From Xiphophorus maculatus (Eukaryota > Chordata > Actinopteri > Cyprinodontiformes > Poeciliidae), in NCBI RefSeq assembly GCF_002775205.1, contig NC_036454.1, forward strand, positions 10,250,882 through 10,314,881: 64,000 bases of DNA, written 5' to 3'. Positions 25,609 through 39,910 of the stretch are shown here, piece after piece. The position numbers and the translations under genes are program-made. The notes beneath the pieces are model-generated. The model was not told where the DNA came from. It did not search any database and saw only the letters and a program-made list of their open reading frames with translations. Position 1 is the stretch's first letter. Each line of letters begins with the position of its first letter.

Positions 25609-27310
25609 TACATTATTTGCACTGGTTTTGGATTTGACTTTAATTTCATAATACGTATGTACAGTGACAAACAATAAATTCAAAATCTAATATGAGCAAT
25701 GTTAGAACCAAACAGTAAAATTAATCTTACTCATCCTTATTAACAAAACCTGTCCCATTGGGATCAAAAGGTTTGAAAGCAGCAAGTATGGTGTCTTCAG
25801 GATCGGTCCCTGAAAGATGACAAAGAAAATCTACATGTATCATTTGAGAGTTCCTCAAGGAAATTCCAAATGTAATATTCACTACTATAAAAGTCCCTTA
25901 CCGTTGAGTTTCTCCCCAAAAAGGGTCAGAAACACAGTAAAGTTGATAGGACCCTTCCCTTCATTCAGCATCTCTTCCAGCTCCTCATCCTTAATGTTAA
26001 GTTTCCCTGGTGAACAAACATTAAGTAAGTATGATGAAAATAAGCTCAGCATGTACAGCAGGTAACTTAGTGGAGATTACAAATGATTGTTTCTTCAATA
26101 TTCATACATCTACTAACATGCCCTAGGTAAACAAATTAAATTAGACACCTAGTTGAGCGTAGGTCTCCTTCAGGTCCTGCTTCTTGATTACCCCGTCCCT
26201 GTCCTGGTCAATGCAGCCAAAAGCCTGCAGAGAAAATATTAAGATGTGAAAAAAACGATGATTTCAACTAACAATTAGGTCTAGAAGGAAATAACTATTT
26301 CATTCAAATTACAGCAGAGATGATTAAAACTACACAAATGTTCTTTTCTTTAACCCCTTCTGAATAAATGCATTTTTAGCTGCATTTGGAGCTCTGCTGT
26401 ACATAAAAAATAAAACAAACTATAGGGTGAATTCATGAGTCTTAATTAATTGTGAAATTTTCTATTCATAAATATTATATTAAAATATTTCTTCTTTTCG
26501 TAATACCAGACTTTCAAGTTAAAAATATAAAGGTCTAATATGTCAAATTTTCTGATATGTTTAGATCTATTTTTTAAATGCTTCAGAAAACTTGGAAGAA
26601 CATATTTTTCTTTTCTACCATTTCAAATCCTCAACTACTAATTCTGCTTGATATGTATTTTATTTGGGTCATTTTATATCAAACTGTTTTTTTTTTGTAA
26701 ATGTTGCAAACATTTAAATTAGCTTTAGATTGTAAAGAATTTAACTTTACATGTTTGAGTTTGACTCAGATGACCTCCAAAATCATATTGAAGGTGAAGT
26801 AAATGGAAACCAATGGATCAATTATCAGATTTTTTTTAAAGATTCTTTTCTTCTGATTAGTTTCTGTGTGCATTAACTACTTGTCACTTCAGTAAATATT
26901 GTAATACTCTTAAATTGAATGTCCATGTCCATTACCCAATTTTCCAGAAATCCAGGCACTTACAGATCAAACGTTTTAACATATAGTGGGTTCAGCTGAT
27001 TTTACACAAAAGTATGGCTGGCGTACTTAAATAAAAACAAAAACAAGCAAAAAATAATATTTTTAGGGAACTGTAAGCATTGCCTTACCTCTTTGAACTC
27101 TTGTATCTGCGACTGCTCGAACATTGAAAATACATTGGAGCAGGACTTCTGATTCCCCCTCTGCCTTTTATTGGAGGCCTTTTTACTTGCCTGAGAAGAT
27201 AAACAGAAACATTCAGATCATATGCTTTTATGACAGAAGAACAAAAACTTAGTTAATAATTAGTGGCTGAAATTATTTGAAATAATGCAAAACCTTGATT
27301 GACTCACCAT
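24891..27310 (-). CDS. myl7: Cardiac/atrial myosin regulatory light chain
   Basis: Regulatory light chain that binds the neck of cardiac myosin heavy chain and tunes contraction. Coding exons in transcription order: 27308-27310 (the ATG alone), 27089-27190, 26149-26224, 25902-26006, 25731-25809, 25084-25132, 24891-24995; total 519 nt, 172 aa. A basic N terminus ([12 protein letters not shown]) with Ser17/Ser19 ahead of NVFSMFEQ carries the likely kinase target. EF-hand 1 has an intact calcium/magnesium loop starting DQDRDGVI (41-48). Later blocks [20 protein letters not shown] and [21 protein letters not shown] are family hallmarks. The ASKK start and linkage to gck point to MYL7 rather than MYL2 or MYLPF. 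The single-codon first exon is typical of this family. In the third EF-hand region [14 protein letters not shown] has Pro where relatives have Met. Confidence 0.93.
25262..25347. repeat. (TA)n microsatellite in a myl7 intron
   Basis: An almost pure TA tract of about 85 bp with a few A/T interruptions at its left end. It lies between the exons at 25084-25132 and 25731-25809. Confidence 0.95.
25516..25604. repeat. Second (TA)n microsatellite in the same myl7 intron
   Basis: A pure TA tract of about 88 bp, only about 170 bp from the first. Apparent open frames of alternating Tyr-Ile on both strands come from this repeat and are not genes. Confidence 0.95.
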
Positions 27311-27480
27311 GTCTGAATGAATGCATGTAGACTCTCTGCCAATTTGTGATGCTGCAGAGGTTTTTATGTTCAGCCCATCTTATCAGACACCCTCCTATCA
27401 TAGCTTGCAGTGGGCCGTGGAGCCCCTTACATGGCCATCTGGGCTCTCTGTGTGTCACTGAGGTTGCTTGATAAGAGGTG
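27311..27480 (-). promoter_or_regulatory. myl7: Putative myl7 cardiac promoter
   Basis: Reading toward the gene, a TATA-like CATAAAAA (plus 27361-27368) lies about 55 bp upstream of the ATG codon, implying a short leader. GATA-factor sites flank it: TGATAAG on the minus strand at 27379-27385, a further TGATAG-type site at 27394-27400, and TGATAAG on the plus strand at 27469-27475. CCTTACATGG at 27425-27434 is a CArG box with one mismatch. GATA and SRF sites are what one expects of a heart promoter, but this rests on motif matches only. Confidence 0.55.
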
Positions 27481-27988
27481 AAGTATGCTGGATTCCTCTG
27501 GGCTTGGGAAGACAGATATAGAGCTGTGGACAGACAGAAGAAAGGGACCTCGGATCTTTGACAGGCAATCAAACAAACATTACTAATGTCAAACTGACCC
27601 CAGGATATTAATAATGATTTAGATTATTTTGTCAATAATCATAAAGACACTAAAATGTCACATTTGGTTTAATTCATTTTGTATAATGCCCTCTTTTTCA
27701 CTCACTCCTTCCTGGTTTCTTCCATTAACTTCATGGTTTTTTGTCCCTGTTTGTTCCTGCTGTTCTTGTGCCCTGGCTCTTTGTGTTTTCCTGCTGAATT
27801 ATTTTCATTATTATTAAAGTTCTCTTCAACTATTGCTCACCTCCAACTATGTTCAACCACTACCTACATCAAGACACAATTTTTCCATTTGTTGTGGTTT
27901 GATCATTGTTTTGAGATCTGATTAATTATTACAAAATATCTCACAAATAAGTCAGTCAAACACAAAACTTAATATTTAATTATGATGT

Positions 27989-27994
27989 TTTATT
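27989..27994 (-). terminator. gck: Candidate gck polyadenylation signal
   Basis: Minus-strand AATAAA about 530 nt after the gck stop codon and about 680 bp before the myl7 start codon region begins. It is a plausible end for the gck transcript, but other weak signals exist and usage is unknown. Confidence 0.4.
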
Positions 27995-28524
27995 TACATT
28001 TAAGTATAAGTATAGTTCATCTTACACATAAGAAAAAAGTACACAGTACATGCTGACAAAGTAAATAGGATGTACACATAACATTTTAAATAAACAATAA
28101 CATATATTTCAATGCTTACAAACAAAATTAGACAAGAAAGCAATGAATTTGAGTTAGTGCTGATCGACAACAGCTTTTACAAAATATTTGCGCTGTACAT
28201 GAACTAGTTTACTACATTTTAAAATACACATTAAAATCGGTCCAAATGACCAGTGCATGTATTTTACATTAGCTTTGGTGGCGCTTAAAGTTTCAAATGC
28301 AACAGTAAACAAGTTGTTTAAGGTCAGAAACAATACAACCGCTACAGGATGGTATGACACTATAGACAAGCTGTATTCACAAGATATTTAAAGGCCTCTT
28401 TGTCCTTAAATCTGTGAGTAGCAAGTGCTCTATTCCACTACTCTCTGCAGCAGACCTTTGGAGAGGATTTCACAAACATCCTAATTCTGAGCTTTCTCTG
28501 CTGTTCTTCAGTGCATTCCTCTCT

Positions 28525-32111
<3,587 letters not shown>

Positions 32112-32241
32112 CTTGGAAAGTTTGGTTAAAAATGAGCCTGGATGTATTTTCTGAGATTAGAAAGTGTGTGTCCAGTGTGTGTGGTTGGATCCAGAGGTGG
32201 TGAAGTGTGAGTGTCACTGAGACCTTTGGCCGTTTTTATGC
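32112..32241 (-). promoter_or_regulatory. gck: Putative gck liver promoter and leader
   Basis: On the gene strand a TATA-like GGCATAAAAACGG (core at plus 32233-32240) lies about 125 bp before the ATG. It is followed at once by CCAAAGGTC, a nuclear-receptor half-site of the kind bound by HNF4-type factors. This would put transcription start near 32205 and give a leader of roughly 95 nt. The inference rests on motif spacing only. Confidence 0.55.
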
Positions 32242-33003
32242 CCAGGTGAAGTGGGCAGGATGTGCTGAACTGCCCTCCCCTTTCCTCAGCCCCATCCCAT
32301 CTGCTGATGAAAGTTTACACATACACACACACCCACAGTGGTTCAGAGATAAGACTGGTATGTAAAAAAGACCCTAAATCCTCCATATGACCTGATTTCA
32401 AATATTGGGTCCAAGGTCTGTGCACAGAAGCTAATTTGAACTTCACCGAATATTGTAACAATGTAATTGCAGTTTTGCAATAAATGGATATTATTATTTA
32501 CATAGCTAATAGTAACAAATAGTAATAATATATTAGTTACCCCAAAAAGCTTTATTAATATTAAACTTGCATAATTATTTAAGTTGTGTCATGATATACA
32601 AGAAGTCCAGAAACATTATTAATTTATATAGTAACCTCATTTTATTATTATTTACCTGTTATAATAACCATATTTTAGAAACTGTAGATTCTAATTTTGA
32701 ATTTTTGTTTTTATTTTTCATCTTAGAAAGTTTGACTAAGTATGAGGAAAACATGAAAAGCTGATTTAGAAGTCTGATACTATCCATGTAAATTATAATA
32801 ACTGTTGCAAGTCATATTCTTGCAGAGTCTTTTCTGGGCAATGTAGATTTCTTTTTTTAAAGATTATGCAATAATGTATGCATTTGATTTATTTGATTGA
32901 GCACCATATTTTGTGTCCTGGGCAAAATAAGAAAGTTAAGTTATGTTATCACTTTCCCTTTTGCTTTTGTGGGATTTAGCTGCAATCTATTTTACAACGC
33001 AAA

Positions 33004-33369
33004 TTAAATAAATCCAAACAGAGGCTCTGTTATAAAATCCTTCTTTTTTTTTACCCAGATAGCTACAGGGTTGCTCAATGGGTCATAGAGTTCCACATCA
33101 GCATTTTTAAAATTAGAAAAAGACCTATAATTAGACCCAGAGAGGAGTGAGTGACCTCTAAAACTAACAGTAGTGCGATAATGGTGAAGGCCTCCTGCTC
33201 TTATCAAATCAGGTAGTTTAACAGAAGGCAGGTCAGAGCTTTTTATAACTCTGAGGTTAGGACTCATAAACGTTAAGTAAAGTGAACCTTTTGCACCAGT
33301 GTCCAGACTGTTGGATGTTTGTGTAAAGAAACTAGCTTTTGAAATGTACCATAGATGTAAGTTAAGCAA
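33004..33369 (-). other. Unassigned 121-codon open frame
   Basis: An open frame with mixed composition in a region otherwise dense in stops. Its middle (for example LPSVKLPDLIRAGGLHHYRT and SGSNYRSFSNFKNADVELYD) looks more protein-like than the low-complexity frames nearby. I recognise no domain, and there is no signal peptide, membrane segment or clear splice-site pairing. It could be a fragment of a mobile element or chance. No function is proposed. Confidence 0.25.
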
Positions 33370-34604
33370 TGCTTATTATAATCGGAATAATTATAATAAT
33401 TGGATATAATCTATAATTACAAATTATCAGCTTTTTCAAAAAGGATAGTAAAGGACTAAATTGTTTAGCTATAAAATTATCTTCTAAAATTACCCAAAAC
33501 TTATTTTTAATGTTTAATGTTCTGGACTCCTTATGAATGATTAGTGACAAATAAAACAGAATATTTGTCTTTTAGAGATGCACATCACAACAACATCATT
33601 ATTTTTGGCCTCATAGCATCTTCCATTTATCACAGAGAAAAATCCTAAAAAATTCTTGAAAATGGTATAATTAGCATTGGAGGACAATGTTTTGACCTTT
33701 CACCTACAAACAGAGGTCTTTATTGTTTAAATGGATAAAAAATTCAACTATGGGTGGCTTTTATCTTCAGCCAGTTTCCTAGAATTTAATCCAGATGTTT
33801 TGTGCAAGAATTGCATCATCATCAGTTTAAAACGTGTCTGACTTTTATAAGTGAGAAACAGTATTTATGACTAACAAATGCTATACTGCTGAATGGACAG
33901 ATTTACCTAAGTTGCGGAAAGCAGAAAGCTTTTAAGAATTAGGACATTTTAAAAATCCCACTCTGACTGTAAAACAATCAGAAACAAAATGTTCCAAGTT
34001 TGTGTTGCAACCTTTTACTGAACAGAGTTGAACATGGGCCAAGTGCTTGTCGATAGCTGATTATCCAGTTAATTTAACTCACGCCGGCTGTTTGAACAGA
34101 GACCTGCCTGATGGATCTCCAGCTGTCTTTGACAAAGTCATCTACAGACCCAGAGCAACAATGATGACAGCCATGAACTCAAGACTAAATTTGTGAGTAT
34201 TTTGCAGATCATAATTTGATACAAGGCATCCAATAACTATGACATCTGAGCATTATGGTCACTAATGAGAGATAAAATGTATCAAGATAAAAGCCTGATA
34301 TGATATTCCTCTTGGACAGTCTCCATCCATTTTCCAAATTGTCCTAGTTCTACTTCCAAATGTGTTGCATCAGTTTAACAAAAATCCAATATGAACATGA
34401 TATAAAACAATAGCTATAGTCTCTGTTGCCATATCTTAGTTAATAATTTCCTAGACATGCTTTACTGGGTGATTGGGGAGAAGCTTAGCAGTCAAAGTCA
34501 TGTCACGTGAAATATGTGTTTTGCAGAACTCCACTTAAAACAACACATTTATTTTTGACTTTTAATTTCCCCTTAGAATAGAAGAACTATACATGAATTA
34601 AATT

Positions 34605-34965
34605 GAATTTGTTTGTGCCTGGTTAATTGCCCTGTGTCTCTGTGGGCTGGACTGCTGACTTGTCCAGAGTCTAAACCACCTCCCACCCACTGATGGTTGG
34701 AGAAAGGGACCATCCCCTGCAGCACAGGAAGATTAAACAATAGGTGACTGAATTACTGCAGAGTGACCCATGTTCCTCCAAGAACTGCAGTATTTATTTT
34801 CCGATTTAAGAATTTAATGATGGCACTTCACTAAATGTAATGTTTCAATTGTTGATTCTATGTTGCATGACTTTGTGTTTTTATGCCTTTATGATGTAAA
34901 GCACTTTGAAATGTCTTGTTGCTAAAATGTGTTATGCAAATAAAATTTGATTGACTGACTGATTT
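34605..34965 (+). mobile_element. LINE-type 3'-end fragments
   Basis: The left part (to about 34745) resembles the CCCTGTGTCTCTGTGGGCTGG...CTGACTTGTCCAGAGTCTA block found in the 3' region of fish LINE-derived repeats. The right part (about 34835-34965) contains GTAAAGCACTTTGAAATGTC and a terminal TTTGATTGACTGACTG tail, a usual 3' terminus of L2/CR1-like elements. No reverse transcriptase is left; they are truncated copies. Confidence 0.6.
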
Positions 34966-35420
34966 TAATGCATCCATATAGAATCACTAACTGACCAAAG
35001 CTGACATTAGACTTTGTCCCTTTGGTCTTTTGAGCCTTAAAGCTGAATGATCTTAAGCACACATATAGAATAGCATTGCAATATTGTAAGCAACATCATG
35101 TACATGTACTGGCACATATGTTAAGGAAAGATTTTGACTATAAACAATGCTATAGAGACTTGGTTACGCCAAAATGTTTCTTTTTTTTTTTTTTTGCATT
35201 TCATTAACAGAAACCTTTGGATGTTTTGAAGCTCCATTACTCACAGTGCATAGTGGTGACAAAATAAACAATGGGTCCACATTTGCCTCCCCCATATGCC
35301 CACAGTGGTCAATATAAAAACATTGTAATTGTTTCTCTTAATACATATGAGCAGTTTAAGTTAGAAGCCATTTTATTGTAGACATTTACTGACCTTTGAA
35401 GATCAAGATACATTGACCTT

Positions 35421-35453
35421 AACTGAATTGAATTGAATTGAATTGAATTGAAT
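35421..35453. repeat. (AATTG)n tandem repeat
   Basis: Six or so units of the pentanucleotide AATTG. It probably expanded from a LINE/SINE terminal tail, as similar GAATTGAA tails follow such elements. Confidence 0.9.
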
Positions 35454-36214
35454 AAGATATTCTCTTGTCTTTCCTATTTCGAAGAGTGACTAAGAGAAAT
35501 GGGCCTCTGTGTTTTGTCATATTTATATTTCAGGGAAACGAGCAATGTGGCATTTACAACAGATCTTAAGTGTAAAGGATAAAATACAAAAGTGCTTTGG
35601 CTATAAATTTTTTTGTAGCAACTGTTAGGGGTGCTGATAATTATGGACATGGTGAATTTGTTTACATTTTTTTTTAATTGTATATGCTTAGTAAAGTAAT
35701 TCAAATTAAGGCTTAATCAGTGAAAATTACTCTATGAAAAAATACAAAATATTTTACTCTAAGGTTTCTGAATATTTTACCAGGACTGAGAAGAGTTAGT
35801 GATGTCTGTTTTCTTTTAATGAGGCTGTGTTTTGCAGCTCCCTTTGTTAAAGTGCACCCAGTGCTTCTTAGACAGTGAAGTGGTCTGTGAAAACACAGTG
35901 GTCTCTTCCTCTCAGAGGACTAAAGTCATTTGGATTTATTTGAATGATGAAATCTCCAAACTTATTGCAACATTACCTTGAGAACTGTTTAATTATTTGC
36001 ACAGTCACACACAGTCTGTCTTATCTCTAAATCCAAGAGGCTTGGCTTCTGTGATACGATCTGCCTTACATAACCCTTCACTTCACCAAACACTTTTTTA
36101 GATTATATATGAGGCATCAAATCAGGTATTATCTTTAAAGTCAGTTCCTGTACATTGTTTCTTTTTAGAATCATGTTGCAAAACCCACCTGTTTAGAATT
36201 GTATTTGAAATGTA

Positions 36215-36372
36215 ATCAATTACAAATTTATTGATGGAACTTGACTTAACGCTGTGTTTTGATTGTTGATTCTATCTTGCATTGTGTTTCTGTGTTTGTA
36301 ATGATGTAAAGCACTTTGAAATGCCTTGCTGCTGAAATGTGCTATACAAATAAGATTTGATTGATTGATTCT
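36215..36372 (+). mobile_element. LINE-type 3' tail, second copy
   Basis: This copy shares with 34835-34965 the order TTGTTGATTCTAT, TTGCAT, TGATGTAAAGCACTTTGAAA, TGTGCTATACAAATAA and an ATTTGATTGATTGATT tail. It is a 5'-truncated, non-coding relic in the same orientation. A poorer relative is visible at 47135-47190. Confidence 0.65.
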
Positions 36373-39299
36373 CCAACTTTTATTGAGAACAAGTTTTTTA
36401 TTTACATTCACAAATTAAATTAGGCTCCTTGATGTTCCCCATGACCCATTTTCTAATTATGTAAGTTTGCCTTGGTTTTGAACTTTGATTATTACCTTAT
36501 CCATCACTTTTGAACGAAGGTTAAATCCTGACTCTTCTGCCAACCATCAGCGTTCTGCCGTTGGAGTTGGAACTTTCCCAAATTTCTGCCACAGGTGATG
36601 TTTTGCCTTGGAGTCCGTGCATAAAATGTTAAATAAAAAATAAAAAATAAAAAAGGATCCCTTAATTTTTAATGAGACGTAGGCCCAGCATTTTCAGAAC
36701 TATGTGTCCAGCCTGGAAGCTTTACATGTTAAACATTTACATTTCTGACTTGTCAGTCAAAAAAAATCGCTTGGAAAGTAGGCATGAAAAAAGGCTCATG
36801 TATTCTCCTCCATTCTTGCAGATGTTACATGCAAAAAGGAAAGGATTTTCCTTCAAGCATCCCTTCTAGAAGGTGTCGGACATGTATAAAAATACGCTCA
36901 AGTAAGTAAAAAAACAAATCTAAGCAGGCTACATGGCCTAAAAAATAAGTCCTATTCTTCTTTCTTCAATCTTGATTTACATTCTGAAAGTGCCACAGCT
37001 CTCAGTTAAAAAAAAAGAAATGTAAAGCAGGCCCCTTATTCCACAGATATTACAGGCTTGATGAAAAATAAATATATGAACCAAAAAAACAAGATAACAA
37101 GCAAACCTCCCGTTCGTGGCTGCACTCCTCACTGATTGCGTTGCTCTAGTTTCTTATCAAAACTAGCACCAGTTCTTGGAAACACACAACCTTTCTGCTG
37201 TAGGTGATCCAACAGATGCACCCGAAGTCTTAACGATTTCCACCGTTGCCAGGGAAATCACTGACAGGCACTCTTGTGACATGAAAAACACTTACTTACC
37301 CCAAGTTAAGTGGCCAGGAGGAAATTGTTAAATGGAGCAAGATTTCCAGAGGCAACATCAATTGAAGGATCCATGTTTTGGTTTAAAAAACAGCTGGTTG
37401 ACTGAAAAAAAAACAACTAAGTTCTTAGCTCCAATATAATAAATTAATTTAACTACATAAATTAGTAATACTGAAATAAAAGAATGCAATGATTTATACA
37501 TTTAATACAACATTGTGCAATGGTTTTTAGCTAGCTTCAGTTTCCTTATGTTTGAGCTGCCTTTTATTTCAGCTCTTACAGTGATCTTGCTCAAAGGCTC
37601 TTAACATATGCTGAATGTCTTATGAATTTAGACTTGTTTATTAGTTTCTACTCAGTCATTGCACCTATAAATGTGCACCATTTCTTAACAATTCATAAGT
37701 TGAAAACAAAAGAAGAGTAAGATCTATAAAAAAGTAGTATACCAACAAAGACCTGACAGAAAATCTCAAAGATTTTTTTTTTAATCTAAAATATCTTTGA
37801 ACTCAAACACAATTTAATCTCTGTAAAAGTATGTTAGCTTTGGGTTTCTTGGTTTAATTATGTATTTGCTAAAGGTTATTAGTAAAGTATCTACAGTCAG
37901 ACACAATGCTGGTTTATCCCTTGAGTTCCAAAGACATATAATGCCTGAATGTCTCAAAGGTCAGAGAGTTCAGAAGCTCAACAAATGATAAAGCATTTTC
38001 CTGGACTCAAAATAGATAAACACCCAAAGTCAAAATAATTTTTTTCTTTTGACTTTGACTATTATTTTTGAAAATGATACTGAAGGTCACTTCAAAACGT
38101 TTCAAGAAGGTCAATGTGAAAGTAAAATGATGAGTAAAAATGGTGAAAATATTCCACCATCTTCTGACCTTATGTGAAAAAAGATCATAAAGTACCTCCT
38201 TACATTTGGCTTTAAATGCCTCAAAAAAATTTATCTAATCTTTTAACAATACAACAACACTTACATATACTAATAGCAGTTTTCTCACTCTTTATATTGA
38301 AGATCATGATGCAGAAGAAAGAGTATGCAGGCACAGAACAGAAAATTCAGGACTTGGTGCATGGGGATTTTATTTAAAGATTAATTTATTATTGATTTGT
38401 TTGCCCAATTTTAAACATTTATACAAATATTTTGACTAGTTTGCCATAGGCCCAAATGTACGTCTCTCAAAATTATACTAAATAATACAGTGAAGACCAA
38501 CTGAATCCAGGAGATGGCAGTGTAGTAGAGAAACTTTGAGGTGGCATCTGTTGTTAGTCTTTAACAAAGCAAACAATAACACATTAGATTAAGTGCATTT
38601 TCCATCATGACTGCTTACTGTAATTTTTCACTATAAAGAAAGGGAAAAAAAACATTAGAATAAATAGACCTGCAAAAACAGTAAAATACCAACTTTGCTG
38701 CTACTTACAGATCTTTTTACATGGCGTCAAAATAATTCAATCTCCATGTGGGACAGGTGTTTTTATACCTTTGCTTAAAGTTATGTTCATATATCCTGAA
38801 AATACTAATAAATAAAACAATCTTTAATTCTTATTTAAATTCTTATTTCTGCTCAATATAATATAAATGTTTCAAAGCAACGTTGACAAATTATTTGAGA
38901 TTAAAATATCATTAAAAATGTACAAAATATGTTGATAGTGTAAACCTTTTCAAGAGTTTGCTTAGAGCAAAAGTGATGTTATAATACAAATAGTATTATA
39001 AATGTAATAATTTCAAATGAATGAGCTGGTTTCCAAATTCCCTAGCATTATGCGGAAATTCTTTTTACTTCAAATAATTGAGAACTTTCATCTATGAATG
39101 GGTTGATTTGACCTGAATTTTAATATGCATCACTAAAGTGCTAATAAATTAGTTTATAAAAATCAAACCAATCTTTAGTTCTTTGACAACACAGAAGAAT
39201 TGAAATTTTATTTTGACAGGACTTTTGAATTTTATTTAAAGCTAAACTTTCTTTTCTTTTGGTTTCTTCACTATTTTCTTTTCTCCTTTTCCTTTATTT

Positions 39300-39910
39300 T
39301 GTTCTGCGCTGCATACTCCTGTCCAGCAGGTGTCGCTTTCATCTGTAATTGTGATCCACTCCTAAGCTCAAAGGGGAAGAAGAAACCGCGACGCGTTTGT
39401 TTCCACCGAGTCAACTCTCTGATAGGAGTGTCTGACTAATGAAGTTCTAATTTCACTACTGAGATAAATAAAATTGCGTTGTGATTTAGTGACAGTTTAT
39501 TTTTCCTACATATTTGAGAGTTTTAGTCGATGTTCCTTCAGTCGGTTGTGTTGTTTTGACGGAAACTGAGGGGGTTTTGCTACTGTTTTGTCCCGGTAAG
39601 TTAGCTCGGGCCTCACAACATATAGCATCTGTGGCTAATTAGTTTCAGTATTTCAATAAAAAATGTTTATGAAGTTAACTTAATGATTATTTGTGTCAAC
39701 AAAAGTCTACGTGACTTTCTGTCAGTTACAGCGGTAAACGTAGCAGACCTTAAACACCCTTCCATCTGTCAGCACGGAGGCTACTTTCGCTTGTGGTTTA
39801 ACTGGTCTCCAGACGCTGAGCTGGCTAAAAGATAAAATACTCTCATGTGATCCTGCTTGTGTCGTGTGTAGACCACCGTGTCCTCTTACCAGACCTGATC
39901 CAGCGGCGTC
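39300..39910 (+). promoter_or_regulatory. ykt6: ykt6 promoter region and 5' untranslated exon
   Basis: Locally GC-richer DNA (39310-39420) precedes a likely non-coding exon ending at 39595 with TCCCG|GTAAGTT. The next exon probably begins after TGTGTAG at about 39871 or CTTACCAG at about 39893, and it contains the ATG at 39911. The exact transcription start is not visible, and no TATA box is evident, as expected for a housekeeping gene. Confidence 0.5.

Larger units (their letters stand above)
32242..39299. other. Intergenic region between gck and ykt6
   Basis: Seven kilobases of very AT-rich sequence between two divergent genes. It holds an unassigned minus-strand open frame (33004-33369), LINE-type tail fragments (34605-34965, 36215-36372) and an AATTG repeat. 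I looked for a pancreas/brain-type alternative first exon of gck (an ATG exon encoding a short basic peptide with a phase-0 donor) and did not recognise one. No RNA gene was recognised. Confidence 0.65.

Noticed and set aside
25402-25683. Open frames of alternating Tyr-Ile on both strands
   Set aside because: They are translations of the (TA)n microsatellite in a myl7 intron, not genes.
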